DNA of 64,000 nucleotides from Chryseobacterium salivictor (GTDB lineage: Bacteria; Bacteroidota; Bacteroidia; Flavobacteriales; Weeksellaceae), in NCBI RefSeq assembly GCF_004359195.1, contig NZ_CP037954.1:124001-188000 (forward strand), in the 5' to 3' direction. The first letter of the stretch is position 1. Each line of letters opens with the position of its first letter. Below the pieces are notes generated by a model that was given only the letters and a program-made list of their open reading frames with translations, searched no databases and was not told the origin of the DNA. The position numbers were made by a program, and so were the translations under genes. Below are positions 1 to 8,894 of the stretch, piece by piece.

Positions 1-378
1 CATACCGACGGATTGAATTATGAAAACCTGGGTTTGGAAAAATATCAAAATCTCATTAATAAAGACAAAATAGATTTGGTTTGGTCTTACGGTGCAGGTA
101 TTGGAGTGATGTTTCCAAAAAGTAATGTAAAATTATTCGGGAATGAAAGAAGCGACCGTTTTCACGTTGCAGGAATGGGAACCGATCTGAGAACAAGTTT
201 GAATTTAGTATTCTGGAAACACTGGATGGCCAGAGTTGAAGCAAAAGCTGGCTACATCAATATGTGGGACATTAAAACGACTTTAAATAATAAACCTGAC
301 AAAGCAACCCAAGACTTTGTTTTCGGACAGATTAATGCAGGGATAGGATACACTTTTAATACAAGAAAAAATAATTAA
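1..378 (+). CDS. Outer-membrane beta-barrel protein, C-terminal part
   Basis: Partial gene: the frame is open from base 1 and stops at 376-378, so only about 125 C-terminal residues are visible. A TTG at 13 is in frame but gives no reason to be a true start. The fragment shows alternating hydrophobic/polar strands with glycines and aromatics (for example SYGAGIGVMF and INAGIGYTF near the end), as in small porin-like barrels of Bacteroidota. The nuo genes begin 22 bases downstream on the same strand, so it may be co-transcribed with complex I. Family not recognised; the barrel call is inference from pattern. Confidence 0.6.
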   Translation, partial: HTDGLNYENLGLEKYQNLINKDKIDLVWSYGAGIGVMFPKSNVKLFGNERSDRFHVAGMGTDLRTSLNLVFWKHWMARVEAKAGYINMWDIKTTLNNKPDKATQDFVFGQINAGIGYTFNTRKNN

Positions 379-400
379 TTCATTTTTGAATTCATCCATA

Positions 401-1399
401 ATGAGCGAAGAAGTTAAAAAATTCAAAATAACCATCGATGGTCAAACTACCGAAGTTTTGCCTGGCACTTCTATTCTGGAAGCCGCGAGACAAATCGGCG
501 GTAAATCGGTACCACCGGCAATGTGTTATTACAAACCGCTGGAATCCAGCGGCGGTAGATGTAGAACCTGTCTGGTAGAAGTATCTAAAGGATCTGACGC
601 TGATTCACGACCGATGCCGAAATTAGTCGCGAGTTGCAGAACAAGCGTGATGGACGGAATGGAAGTGAAAAACCTCACCTCCGAAAAAACTCAGGAAGCC
701 AGAAAAGCCGTAACAGAATTTCTACTGATCAATCACCCGCTGGATTGCCCTATCTGTGATCAGGCAGGAGAATGTCATTTACAGGATTTAGGTTACGAAC
801 ATGGTTTAGAAAGAACAAGAACAGAATTCGAAAGAAGAACTTTTGAGCCGGAAGATATTGGTCCTAATATCAAGTTGAATATGAACCGCTGCATCCTTTG
901 TGCAAGATGCGTTTTAGTGGCCAATCAGTTGACCGAAAACAGAGAACACGGTATTTTGTTCCGCGGAGAACACGCAGAGATTTCGACCAATCTGAACAAA
1001 GCTTTAGAAAATGATTTCATTGGAAATGTCATTGATGTTTGTCCGGTTGGTGCTTTAACCGACAGAACGGCAAGGTTCGCGAGCAGAGTTTGGTTCACCA
1101 AACCAATGAATGCCACTTGTGAATGTTCAAAATGTGCAGGTAAAGCAGTCGTTTGGATGAAAGGCGAGGAAGTGATCAGGGTAACTGCCAGAAAAGACCA
1201 GTATGATGAAGTACAGGATTGGATCTGCGACGACTGTAGATTCCACAAAAAAGATTTAAAATACTGGACGATTGAAGGACCACGTCATATCGACCGCCAT
1301 TCGGTAATCTCTTTGAACCATTACGAAAAACCTAAAAATATGATCAGTCTTTTGGATAATCCAGATGCAAAAGAACTGAGCGATAAAGACGAGAAATAA
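401..1399 (+). CDS. nuoG: NADH-quinone oxidoreductase subunit G, short form (2Fe-2S/4Fe-4S protein)
   Basis: Electron-transfer subunit of the complex I peripheral arm. I chose the ATG at 401; an in-frame TTG at 386 is less likely. In the 332 residues the [2Fe-2S] cysteines are C42, C54, C57 and C79, followed by the HxxxCxxCxxxxxC cluster (H112, C116, C119, C125). Next comes a ferredoxin-like CILCARC motif (C164, C167, C170) with a later DVCPVGAL cysteine. After that is a zinc- or cluster-like C-x-C-x-x-C ... C-x-x-C pair. The protein ends there and lacks the roughly 550-residue molybdopterin-type domain of proteobacterial NuoG, which fits the short NuoG of flavobacteria. It is followed after 2 bases by nuoH. 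Confidence 0.93.
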   Translation: MSEEVKKFKITIDGQTTEVLPGTSILEAARQIGGKSVPPAMCYYKPLESSGGRCRTCLVEVSKGSDADSRPMPKLVASCRTSVMDGMEVKNLTSEKTQEARKAVTEFLLINHPLDCPICDQAGECHLQDLGYEHGLERTRTEFERRTFEPEDIGPNIKLNMNRCILCARCVLVANQLTENREHGILFRGEHAEISTNLNKALENDFIGNVIDVCPVGALTDRTARFASRVWFTKPMNATCECSKCAGKAVVWMKGEEVIRVTARKDQYDEVQDWICDDCRFHKKDLKYWTIEGPRHIDRHSVISLNHYEKPKNMISLLDNPDAKELSDKDEK

Positions 1400-1401
1400 T
1401 T

Positions 1402-2463
1402 ATGGAGTTAATCACTTTTAAAATAATATTAGTTGTTACACTTTTCGCAGTATCCTTAGGTGTTGCCGCCTATTCTACTTGGGGTGAAAGAAAAGTGGCG
1501 GCGATTCTGCAAGACAGAATTGGTCCAAACAGAGCCGGTCCTTTCGGGCTTTTACAACCTTTAGCCGATGGTGGAAAACTTTTCTTCAAAGAAGGATTTG
1601 TTCCGCAGGGAGCCGATCGGTTTTTATTCTATATCGGACCTGCCCTAACCATGTTTATTTCCCTCATTACCGGAGCAGTAATTCCTTGGGGAAAATCTTT
1701 GAATATCGGTGGGAATTCTTTTGACATTCAGGTGGCCAATATCGATGTAGGGGTTTTGTACTTGATAGCAATGGTTTCCATCGGAGTTTACGGAATGATG
1801 ATTGGAGGCTGGGCTTCGAATAATAAATACTCGCTGATCGGTGCAATCCGTGCTTCATCACAAATGATTTCTTACGAACTGGCGATGGGTCTTTCTCTTC
1901 TTTCTATTATATTAATGGCCGGAAGTTTAGATTTACATTTCATCACTTCATCCCAGGGTGCAGGTAAAATATGGGGTTTTATTCCGGCAGACGGAATGAA
2001 CTGGAATATCTTCTATCAGCCTTTAGCATTTATCATCTTCTTCGTTGCAGCGATGGCAGAAACGAACAGAGCTCCTTTTGACTTACCGGAATGTGAATCG
2101 GAGCTGGTGAATGGTTATATGACCGAATATTCCTCCATGAACTTCGGGCAATATATGTTCGGTGAATATGTCAACATGTTTATCTCCAATGCTTTGATTG
2201 CAACCTTATTTTTCGGCGGATTTAATTATCCTGGAATCAACTGGGTTTCTGAAAACTGGGGTGAAAATATTGCCGGAACTTTAAGTATTTTCGCAATGTT
2301 AGCGAAAGTAGTATTTGGAATTTTAGTCTTTATGTGGATCCGTTGGACCATCCCAAGATTCAGATATGACCAATTGATGCATTTGGGTTGGAAAACACTG
2401 ATTCCTTTAGCATTAGTGAATTTAATAATTACTGCTGCAGTGATTGTTTTCTTCGCCCATTAA
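1402..2463 (+). CDS. nuoH: NADH-quinone oxidoreductase subunit H
   Basis: Membrane subunit (ND1 homologue) that helps form the quinone-binding chamber at the junction of the two complex I arms. It has 353 residues with about eight hydrophobic helices. Family motifs are clear: the RIGPNRAGPFGLLQPLADG loop near residue 40 and the conserved AETNRAPFDLPECESELV segment near 220. Its length is normal for the family. It starts 2 bases after the nuoG stop, so translation is probably coupled. Confidence 0.97.
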   Translation: MELITFKIILVVTLFAVSLGVAAYSTWGERKVAAILQDRIGPNRAGPFGLLQPLADGGKLFFKEGFVPQGADRFLFYIGPALTMFISLITGAVIPWGKSLNIGGNSFDIQVANIDVGVLYLIAMVSIGVYGMMIGGWASNNKYSLIGAIRASSQMISYELAMGLSLLSIILMAGSLDLHFITSSQGAGKIWGFIPADGMNWNIFYQPLAFIIFFVAAMAETNRAPFDLPECESELVNGYMTEYSSMNFGQYMFGEYVNMFISNALIATLFFGGFNYPGINWVSENWGENIAGTLSIFAMLAKVVFGILVFMWIRWTIPRFRYDQLMHLGWKTLIPLALVNLIITAAVIVFFAH

Positions 2464-2517
2464 TTAAAAATAGAAGTTTTAATGCAATACTGAAAAGTGG
2501 CGCTAAAACCCATTAAT

Positions 2518-3066
2518 ATGAAACTGACAAACAGATCAAAAGTAGTCTCGAACAAAGAGATGACTTTTATGGAAAAATTATACCTCCCGGAAATTTTTAA
2601 GGGAATGGCAATTACGTTAAAGCACGCAATAGCGGGACCGAAAGGTAAAGTTTATTCTTACCCTGAAGTTCAAAAACCAAGAACTAAAATCTGGCGCGGA
2701 CTTCATGTATTAAAACGTGATGAAGAAGGCCGAGAAAGATGTACCGCTTGTGGACTTTGTGCAGTGACCTGTCCTGCTGAAGCAATTACCATGACGGGTG
2801 CTGAACGGACCAAAGACGAACAACACCTCTATCGTGAAGAAAAATACGCATCGGTTTATGAAATCAATATGCTGAGATGTATTTTCTGCGGTCTTTGTGA
2901 AGAGGCTTGTCCGAAATCAGCGATTTATTTGACAGACCGTTTGGTGGATGTGGAAACCAACCGCGGAAGTTTCATTTATGGTAAAGATAAACTGGTGGAA
3001 AAAATCAATGAAAGAATTGATATTACGGAGCGTCAAAGTGAATTGCAAAAAAAATCAGTAAAATAG
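2518..3066 (+). CDS. nuoI: NADH-quinone oxidoreductase subunit I (2x[4Fe-4S])
   Basis: Carries clusters N6a and N6b, passing electrons toward N2. There are two textbook 4Fe-4S motifs: CTACGLCAVTCP (C75, C78, C81, C85) and CIFCGLCEEACP (C121, C124, C127, C131), numbered from the ATG at 2518. A GTG at 2497 in the same frame would add seven residues; the ATG opens on MKLTNRSK and I prefer it. The 182-residue length is typical. It sits between nuoH and nuoJ, with nuoJ beginning one base after its stop. Confidence 0.96.
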   Translation: MKLTNRSKVVSNKEMTFMEKLYLPEIFKGMAITLKHAIAGPKGKVYSYPEVQKPRTKIWRGLHVLKRDEEGRERCTACGLCAVTCPAEAITMTGAERTKDEQHLYREEKYASVYEINMLRCIFCGLCEEACPKSAIYLTDRLVDVETNRGSFIYGKDKLVEKINERIDITERQSELQKKSVK

Positions 3067-3067
3067 T

Positions 3068-3562
3068 ATGGAACAGATCATCTTTTTCTTCGTGGCATTT
3101 TTGGCATTGGCAAGCGGATTTTATTTTGTTTTTGCAAGAAACGCCATCTACGCTATTCTGTCGCTCATCGTTACTTTCTTTTCGATTGCTGCCTTGTATA
3201 TTTTACTCAATGCGCAGTTTTTGGGAATTGTACAGATCATTGTTTATGCAGGTGCGATCATGGTTCTGTTCCTCTATATCTTAATGATGCTGAACCTGAA
3301 TAAGGAAGATGAAAGCAGAAAGAAAAACCTTCCCAAATTCATCGGCGTATTTTCCGCAGGATTATTATTGGTAGGAATTTTAGGAGCATTCAAAGGTTTG
3401 AACCAAAAAACATTTGCAGGAAATGCCGATTCGTCGGTTGGTTTAACTAAAAACCTTGGCCGGTTATTGTTTAACGAATATGTTTTGCCGTTTGAGTTGG
3501 CCTCAATCCTTATTCTTGCCGGAATTGTAGGAGCGGTTTTAATTGGTAAAAAAGATTTATAG
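3068..3562 (+). CDS. nuoJ: NADH-quinone oxidoreductase subunit J
   Basis: ND6 homologue of the complex I membrane arm, 164 residues with five predicted hydrophobic helices. The segment AQFLGIVQIIVYAGAIMVLF (about residues 48-67) is the conserved TM3 region of the family, including the pi-bulge area important for proton-pump coupling. It starts one base after nuoI and is followed 4 bases later by nuoK. Confidence 0.95.
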   Translation: MEQIIFFFVAFLALASGFYFVFARNAIYAILSLIVTFFSIAALYILLNAQFLGIVQIIVYAGAIMVLFLYILMMLNLNKEDESRKKNLPKFIGVFSAGLLLVGILGAFKGLNQKTFAGNADSSVGLTKNLGRLLFNEYVLPFELASILILAGIVGAVLIGKKDL

Positions 3563-3566
3563 AATT

Positions 3567-3896
3567 ATGGGAGAAGTAAATACATTTATACAGGCAGTTC
3601 CGCTGGAATATTTCATTATTCTAAGTTCTGTTCTGTTCAGTCTCGGTGTCATGGGGGTTTTGATCCGCAAAAATGCCATCATCATTTTAGGATGTGTAGA
3701 GTTGATGCTGAATTCTGTAAACCTTTTGCTCGCAGCGTTCTCCTCTTATAAAGGTGACGGGAACGGGCAGATTCTGGTTTTCTTCATCATGGTGGTTGCC
3801 GCTGCGGAAGTTGCCGTAGGTTTAGCAATTATCGCGATGCTGTACAGAAATACAAAATCAGTAGATATCAGTATTTTTAATAAATTAAGAGGATAA
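3567..3896 (+). CDS. nuoK: NADH-quinone oxidoreductase subunit K
   Basis: ND4L homologue, 109 residues, three transmembrane helices. The ATG at 3567 gives MGEVNTFIQAVPLEYF; an ATG-like start at 3543 would overlap nuoJ by 20 bases and add eight atypical residues. The conserved membrane glutamates of the family are visible in CVELMLNSVNLLL and in MVVAAAEVAVGLAI, the coupling carboxylates. Followed by nuoL after 6 bases. Confidence 0.95.
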   Translation: MGEVNTFIQAVPLEYFIILSSVLFSLGVMGVLIRKNAIIILGCVELMLNSVNLLLAAFSSYKGDGNGQILVFFIMVVAAAEVAVGLAIIAMLYRNTKSVDISIFNKLRG

Positions 3897-3902
3897 TAAA
3901 GG

Positions 3903-5798
3903 ATGGAAAATTTAGTTTACGCGATTATACTTTTACCACTTGCAGGATTTCTGATCAACGGCTTATTCGGAAAAAAACTTCCGAAGATGTTCGTAGGAAC
4001 TTTGGCAACTGCGGTAGTATTTGCTTCATTTATTATTGCTTTGAGTTTATTCTTAAAGTTTAATGCAGATTCACAACCCGTTATTGTAAGAGCTTTTGAA
4101 TGGTTCAGGATTAATGGTATTCAGGTGAATTTCGGTTTCCAAATCGATCAGTTATCATTAATGATGATCATGATTATTACCGGAATCGGATCTTTGATTC
4201 ACCTCTACTCTATCGGATACATGAGTACTGACGAAGGTTTTCATAAATTCTTTTCTTATCTGAATTTATTTATCTTCATGATGTTGCTTTTGGTAATGGG
4301 AAGCAATTATCTGATTCTTTTCATCGGATGGGAAGGGGTTGGATTATGTTCTTACTTACTCATCGGCTTCTGGTACAAAAACAAAGAATACGGTGCAGCA
4401 GCAAGAAAAGCATTTATCATGAACCGTATTGGAGACTTGGGAATGATTATCGGGATTCTGATGATTGCCTCTCAAACCAATGCTGTCGATTACCTTTCTG
4501 TTGCTCAGAATTCAGGGAAATTCGAATTAGATTCTACGGTTATTATTTTCATCACCGCAAGTTTATTTATTGGAGCTGTCGGAAAATCTGCACAGATTCC
4601 ATTATTCACCTGGCTTCCTGATGCGATGGCTGGACCAACTCCGGTTTCTGCATTGATCCACGCTGCGACGATGGTAACTGCAGGAATTTATTTAGTAGTT
4701 CGGTCAAATTTCTTATTTTCATTGGCACCAACCACGATGGACGGAATCCTCTTCATAGGATTATTAACCGCTTTGGTAGCAGCGTTCATTGGCCTTCGAC
4801 AAAATGACATTAAAAAAGTTTTAGCCTATTCTACCGTTTCTCAGTTAGGATTTATGTTCGTAGCAGTAGGTACTGGTGCTTATACAGTAGCAATGTTCCA
4901 CCTGATGACGCACGCGTTTTTCAAAGCGTTGTTATTCTTAGGTTCTGGTTCTGTAATTCATGCAATGAGCGGCGAACAGGATATGAGATTAATGGGCGGA
5001 TTAAAGAAAAAAATTCCAATTACACATATTACTTTCTTAATCGGAACATTAGCAATTTCGGGATTCCCATTCCTTTCAGGGATGATTTCCAAAGATGAAA
5101 TCTTAGCAAATGTTTATGGAAGAAGTCCTTATTTATGGGTCATCCTTTTCATCATTGCAGCGATGACCGCGATTTATATGTTCAGAGCATATTACTTAAC
5201 TTTCCACGGCGAGTTTAGAGGAACGGAAGAACAAAAAAGCCATCTTCACGAAAGTCCTTTAAATATGACTTTACCTTTAATGGTTTTGGCTGTACTTTCA
5301 GTTATTGGAGGTTTCATTAATCTTCCGCATTTTATCGGCCACGGCAGCTATGCGAAGTTAGGGACTTGGTTACAGAATATTTACGTTTATGATGTAAAAC
5401 TTCCAGAAGTTCCTTTGATGACAGAAATGATTCTTTTAGGTTTAACTGTTTTAATGTTCTTCGTAGTTTGGTTCATTGTAAGAAACATTTACGTTACTAA
5501 GAAAAAAATGGCTTTACCGGAAGAAGATTATACCGGCTGGGAGAAACTTTCCACCAGAAAATTGTACATCGATGAACTGAATAACGCAACATTTGTGAAA
5601 TTCATCGAGGGTCTTGGTATCGGCGGAAATATGTTTGACAAAGGGGTTCTCAAAAGATTTGGGGATTACATCGGTACCGGAGCAGAAGATTCTGGAAGAG
5701 CCGCAAAAAAGCTTCAGAACGGAAATGTAGAGAATTACGTGCTCATCATGTCTTTAGCCATCGGAATTATTTTAATTGTTAACTTTATATTACAATAG
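3903..5798 (+). CDS. nuoL: NADH-quinone oxidoreductase subunit L
   Basis: Distal antiporter-like proton-pump subunit (ND5), 631 residues. It contains the core of about 14 helices and the C-terminal long lateral helix region. Motifs include FIGWEGVGLCSYLLIGFWY (about residues 140-158, with the pump glutamate), the AQIPLFTWLPDAMAGPTPVS segment and the LIHAATMVTAGIYL helix with histidine and lysine-rich neighbours. Length is normal. The start is 6 bases after nuoK, and nuoM begins 3 bases after the stop. Confidence 0.97.
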   Translation: MENLVYAIILLPLAGFLINGLFGKKLPKMFVGTLATAVVFASFIIALSLFLKFNADSQPVIVRAFEWFRINGIQVNFGFQIDQLSLMMIMIITGIGSLIHLYSIGYMSTDEGFHKFFSYLNLFIFMMLLLVMGSNYLILFIGWEGVGLCSYLLIGFWYKNKEYGAAARKAFIMNRIGDLGMIIGILMIASQTNAVDYLSVAQNSGKFELDSTVIIFITASLFIGAVGKSAQIPLFTWLPDAMAGPTPVSALIHAATMVTAGIYLVVRSNFLFSLAPTTMDGILFIGLLTALVAAFIGLRQNDIKKVLAYSTVSQLGFMFVAVGTGAYTVAMFHLMTHAFFKALLFLGSGSVIHAMSGEQDMRLMGGLKKKIPITHITFLIGTLAISGFPFLSGMISKDEILANVYGRSPYLWVILFIIAAMTAIYMFRAYYLTFHGEFRGTEEQKSHLHESPLNMTLPLMVLAVLSVIGGFINLPHFIGHGSYAKLGTWLQNIYVYDVKLPEVPLMTEMILLGLTVLMFFVVWFIVRNIYVTKKKMALPEEDYTGWEKLSTRKLYIDELNNATFVKFIEGLGIGGNMFDKGVLKRFGDYIGTGAEDSGRAAKKLQNGNVENYVLIMSLAIGIILIVNFILQ

Positions 5799-5801
5799 TA
5801 A

Positions 5802-7295
5802 ATGTCGTACCTATTATTAACATTACTGCTTTTACCTCTTATAGGCTCAGTATTGGTGTTCGCGTGGAAAAATCCCGCCAGTAAATATCTCGCATTAGGA
5901 ATTGCATTTGCACAAATGTTATTGACCTTTTATATGCTGACCGGTTTCGATTTCAAACCTACCGTTGACGGAGTTTTGCAATATGAAATCAATTATCCGT
6001 GGTCCAACTATATCAAGAGTAATCTGCATTTCGGGATCGACGGAATGAGTATGCTGATGTTGTTATTAACCAATATTTTAACACCGCTTATTATCCTTTC
6101 TTCCTTTAATGAAAAACCGGGATACAGAAATACTTTTTACGGATTAATTTTATTAATGCAGTTCGGTTTAATTGGAGTTTTCACTTCTTTAGATGGTTTG
6201 TTATTTTATATTTTCTGGGAAGTAACCTTGATTCCAATCTGGTTGATCGCCGGAATTTGGGGACAGGAAGACAAGAAAATTCAGTTTACAACAAGATTCT
6301 TTGTTTACACTTTTGTCGGATCCCTGTTTATGTTGATCGGCTTGATCTACGTTTACAATCACTCCGCTTCATTTGCACTGACCGATTTGTATAACGCTGA
6401 TTTAACTTCAGGAGCGCAAACCGTGATTTTCTGGTTTATCTTCTTTGCCTTTGCAGTGAAGTTACCGATTTTCCCTTTCCATTCCTGGCAACCGGATACT
6501 TATACGTATTCACCAACGCAAGGTTCCATGTTACTTTCGGGAATTATGCTGAAGATGGCGGTTTACGGTTTACTACGATGGTTATTACCAATTACGCCAG
6601 AACCGATTTTAGGACTTTCCGGACAGATTGTATTGGTTCTCGCAATTATCGGAGTCGTTCACGGTGCTTTAATTGCCATTATTCAAAATGACTCGAAAAG
6701 ATTAATTGCCTATTCTTCTTTATCTCACGTTGGTTTAATGACGGCCGGTATTATGGCGTCTGCAATCTTGACGGTGAAAGGAACTTTGATGATTGAAGGT
6801 GGCGAAGGAGCGTTGATTCAGTCATTTGCTCACGGGATCAACGTCGTAGGACTATTCTACTGTGCAGATATTCTTTACAAAAGATTCAAAACCAGAGACA
6901 TCCGACAAATGGGTGGTTTGGCAAGAGTCGCACCGAAATTCGCCGTTTTATTCATGGTCATTTTATTAGGATCAATTGCGCTTCCATTAACCAACGGATT
7001 TGTAGGAGAATTTATCTTAATCAAATCGATTTTCGATTACAGTATTATCGCCGCGGTGATCGCCGGAACAACCATGATTTTCTCCTCAGTTTACCTTTTC
7101 AGATTTTATGCAAAAGCCATGTTTGGAGAAGGGGACGAAGAAGTATTGGCAAGCGCAGCAGATTTAACCGGTGTTGAATTTTCAGTATTGGCAAGTTTGG
7201 TTGTTTTTGTAATATTCTTAGGAATATTCCCTCAACCAATCCTCGATATGGTGAACAGTTCGTTGAAGTTTATTTTCACTTCAATGATGAATTAA
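5802..7295 (+). CDS. nuoM: NADH-quinone oxidoreductase subunit M
   Basis: ND4 antiporter-like subunit, 497 residues with about 14 hydrophobic helices. The characteristic FYIFWEVTLIPIWLIAGIWG segment (pump glutamate, about residue 140) and PIFPFHSWQPDTYTYSPTQG are present, followed by the SSLSHVGLM helix. It is in a tight cluster with nuoL upstream. The following 84-base gap to nuoN contains a tandem repeat, described separately. Confidence 0.97.
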   Translation: MSYLLLTLLLLPLIGSVLVFAWKNPASKYLALGIAFAQMLLTFYMLTGFDFKPTVDGVLQYEINYPWSNYIKSNLHFGIDGMSMLMLLLTNILTPLIILSSFNEKPGYRNTFYGLILLMQFGLIGVFTSLDGLLFYIFWEVTLIPIWLIAGIWGQEDKKIQFTTRFFVYTFVGSLFMLIGLIYVYNHSASFALTDLYNADLTSGAQTVIFWFIFFAFAVKLPIFPFHSWQPDTYTYSPTQGSMLLSGIMLKMAVYGLLRWLLPITPEPILGLSGQIVLVLAIIGVVHGALIAIIQNDSKRLIAYSSLSHVGLMTAGIMASAILTVKGTLMIEGGEGALIQSFAHGINVVGLFYCADILYKRFKTRDIRQMGGLARVAPKFAVLFMVILLGSIALPLTNGFVGEFILIKSIFDYSIIAAVIAGTTMIFSSVYLFRFYAKAMFGEGDEEVLASAADLTGVEFSVLASLVVFVIFLGIFPQPILDMVNSSLKFIFTSMMN

Positions 7296-7345
7296 TAAAA
7301 TTAATAATTAAGAAATAAAGAGATCGAGACCAGGACGAAATCTGA

Positions 7346-7375
7346 AATCTCAAATCTATAAATCTCAAATCTATA
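7346..7375 (+). repeat. Two tandem copies of a 15-bp word in the nuoN leader
   Basis: Two perfect copies of AATCTCAAATCTATA stand side by side and are followed by ACTCA and the nuoN ATG at 7380. On the coding strand the stretch has no G. This is one of several G-poor word repeats in the window that abut a start codon (see also 11990, 18103, 45734). Confidence 0.85.
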
Positions 7376-7379
7376 CTCA

Positions 7380-8759
7380 ATGAGCGTTTTAATAATTATA
7401 TTCCTTACCGCAGTTATCGCATTATTTGCGGGTGTTTTTGAACAGGGAAAATTCTCAAGATACATTGGTATTTTGGGACTGATGATTGCTTTTTATGTCA
7501 GTTTCTTACCGGAAATTTCATTCTTCAGCCAATACCAACACATGTTTGAGTTTGGGGCCAATGCTGCATTATTCACTAAAATAGCGATTGTCATAACAAT
7601 ATTGTTATTCTTTCTGGGAGGATTTTCTTTCAGCAATCACCGCAATCACCAGTCAGAATTATATGCGCTGATGTTATTTTCACTCTGCGGAGGAATCATT
7701 TTATTTGGATTCCAAAACTTAGTGACCTTATTTTTAGGAGTCGAGATTCTTTCAATTCCCCTCTATGTTTTGGCAGGAAGTAACAAAACCGATTTACGGT
7801 CCAATGAAGCTTCTATAAAATATTTCCTGATGGGAGCTTTTGCCACAGGATTCCTTTTATTCGGTGTTGCCCTGATTTACGGAAGCACCGGAAGTTTTGA
7901 TCTTTATAAAATCCACGAATTTGCCGTTGTAAATCCTAAAAACTTAATGTTTATTTTAGGTGCGGTTTTAATGTTAGTCGCTTTAGCTTTTAAAGTTTCT
8001 CTTGCGCCTTTCCACATGTGGAGTCCGGATGTGTATCAAGGTTCGCCTTCGCTGATCACCGCTTTTATGATGTCGGTGGTAAAGATCGCTTCCTTCTTTG
8101 CTTTCTTTAAATTAATGACTATCGGCTTCCTGGGAATTACCGGAGAATGGATCAATATTATCGGTGTTTTAATTATCATTACTTTATTCCTGGCCAATGT
8201 CATGGGATTAGCACAAACCAACGTCAAAAGAATGTTGGCCTACTCTTCCGTTTCTCACGTGGGGTATTTATCTTTGATTTTCTACGGAATGAACAGTCTG
8301 TCAAGTTATAATCTTGCTTTCTACTTATTCGCTTATTCCTTAGCAACGGTAGGAGTTATGATGTGCTTGATCTGGGTAGAAAAACTGAAAAGAGAAACAT
8401 CTTACACCGCATTTAATGGCTTGGGACACACAGAACCAATTCTTGCGGTTGCTGCAACAGTATCATTATTATCGATGGCCGGAATTCCATTAACAGCGGG
8501 ATTTATGGGGAAATTTGCGATTTTCGCCCAAGCGATTGATCAGGCGCCATTTTTAGTTTTAGTAGCCGTTTTAGGATCTGCAATTTCAATTGCCTACTAT
8601 CTCCGTCTGATCATGGTGATGTTTTTTCCTAAAGAAAGCAGTTTCAAAACCTCAGAAAAAGTTTCCTTAACTTACAATATCGTGGCAGTATTTATCATCT
8701 TCGCACTAGTGGCGATGGGAGTTTTCCCGGATTTGTTTGCTAAACAATTTGGACTTTAA
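7380..8759 (+). CDS. nuoN: NADH-quinone oxidoreductase subunit N
   Basis: ND2 antiporter-like subunit that closes the nuo cluster, 459 residues with about 14 helices. Recognisable segments are FLGVEILSIPLYVLAGSNK (about residues 118-136), APFHMWSPDVYQGSPSLITA (about 205-224) and the SVSHVGYLSLIF helix. The start codon directly follows a short tandem repeat rather than the nuoM stop, so this gene may have its own leader. A good intrinsic terminator lies 22 bases after the stop and marks the operon end. Confidence 0.96.
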   Translation: MSVLIIIFLTAVIALFAGVFEQGKFSRYIGILGLMIAFYVSFLPEISFFSQYQHMFEFGANAALFTKIAIVITILLFFLGGFSFSNHRNHQSELYALMLFSLCGGIILFGFQNLVTLFLGVEILSIPLYVLAGSNKTDLRSNEASIKYFLMGAFATGFLLFGVALIYGSTGSFDLYKIHEFAVVNPKNLMFILGAVLMLVALAFKVSLAPFHMWSPDVYQGSPSLITAFMMSVVKIASFFAFFKLMTIGFLGITGEWINIIGVLIIITLFLANVMGLAQTNVKRMLAYSSVSHVGYLSLIFYGMNSLSSYNLAFYLFAYSLATVGVMMCLIWVEKLKRETSYTAFNGLGHTEPILAVAATVSLLSMAGIPLTAGFMGKFAIFAQAIDQAPFLVLVAVLGSAISIAYYLRLIMVMFFPKESSFKTSEKVSLTYNIVAVFIIFALVAMGVFPDLFAKQFGL

Positions 8760-8781
8760 AACCAAATTACCATATAATATT

Positions 8782-8812
8782 AAACGCAATTCTTCTGAGT
8801 TGCGTTTTTTTA
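8782..8812 (+). terminator. Rho-independent terminator after nuoN
   Basis: Perfect 8-bp stem AAACGCAA / TTGCGTTT (8782-8789 with 8800-8807), 10-base loop, then a run of T. It ends the nuo operon. Confidence 0.85.
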
Positions 8813-8823
8813 TTTCAAACGGT

Positions 8824-8839
8824 TTAATCATTTGATTAA
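8824..8839 (+). promoter_or_regulatory. Palindrome TTAATCA-TT-TGATTAA, candidate TetR operator
   Basis: Perfect 7-2-7 inverted repeat immediately upstream of the -33 region of the TetR gene. A second, looser repeat (TTTGATT at 8831-8837 with AATCAAA at 8852-8858) overlaps it. Position and symmetry fit an autoregulatory site for the adjacent repressor; binding is inference. Confidence 0.5.
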
Positions 8840-8843
8840 TTCA

Positions 8844-8876
8844 TTTGTTTAAATCAAAAAAATAGTGCTAACTTTA
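8844..8876 (+). promoter_or_regulatory. Bacteroidota-type promoter for the TetR/efflux operon
   Basis: TTTG (8844-8847), a 21-base spacer and TAACTTTA (8869-8876) resemble the -33 / -7 pair TTTG-N19-21-TAnnTTTG. The start codon of the regulator follows at 8895. Confidence 0.45.
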
Positions 8877-8894
8877 CTTTAGATTTAAAAAGAT

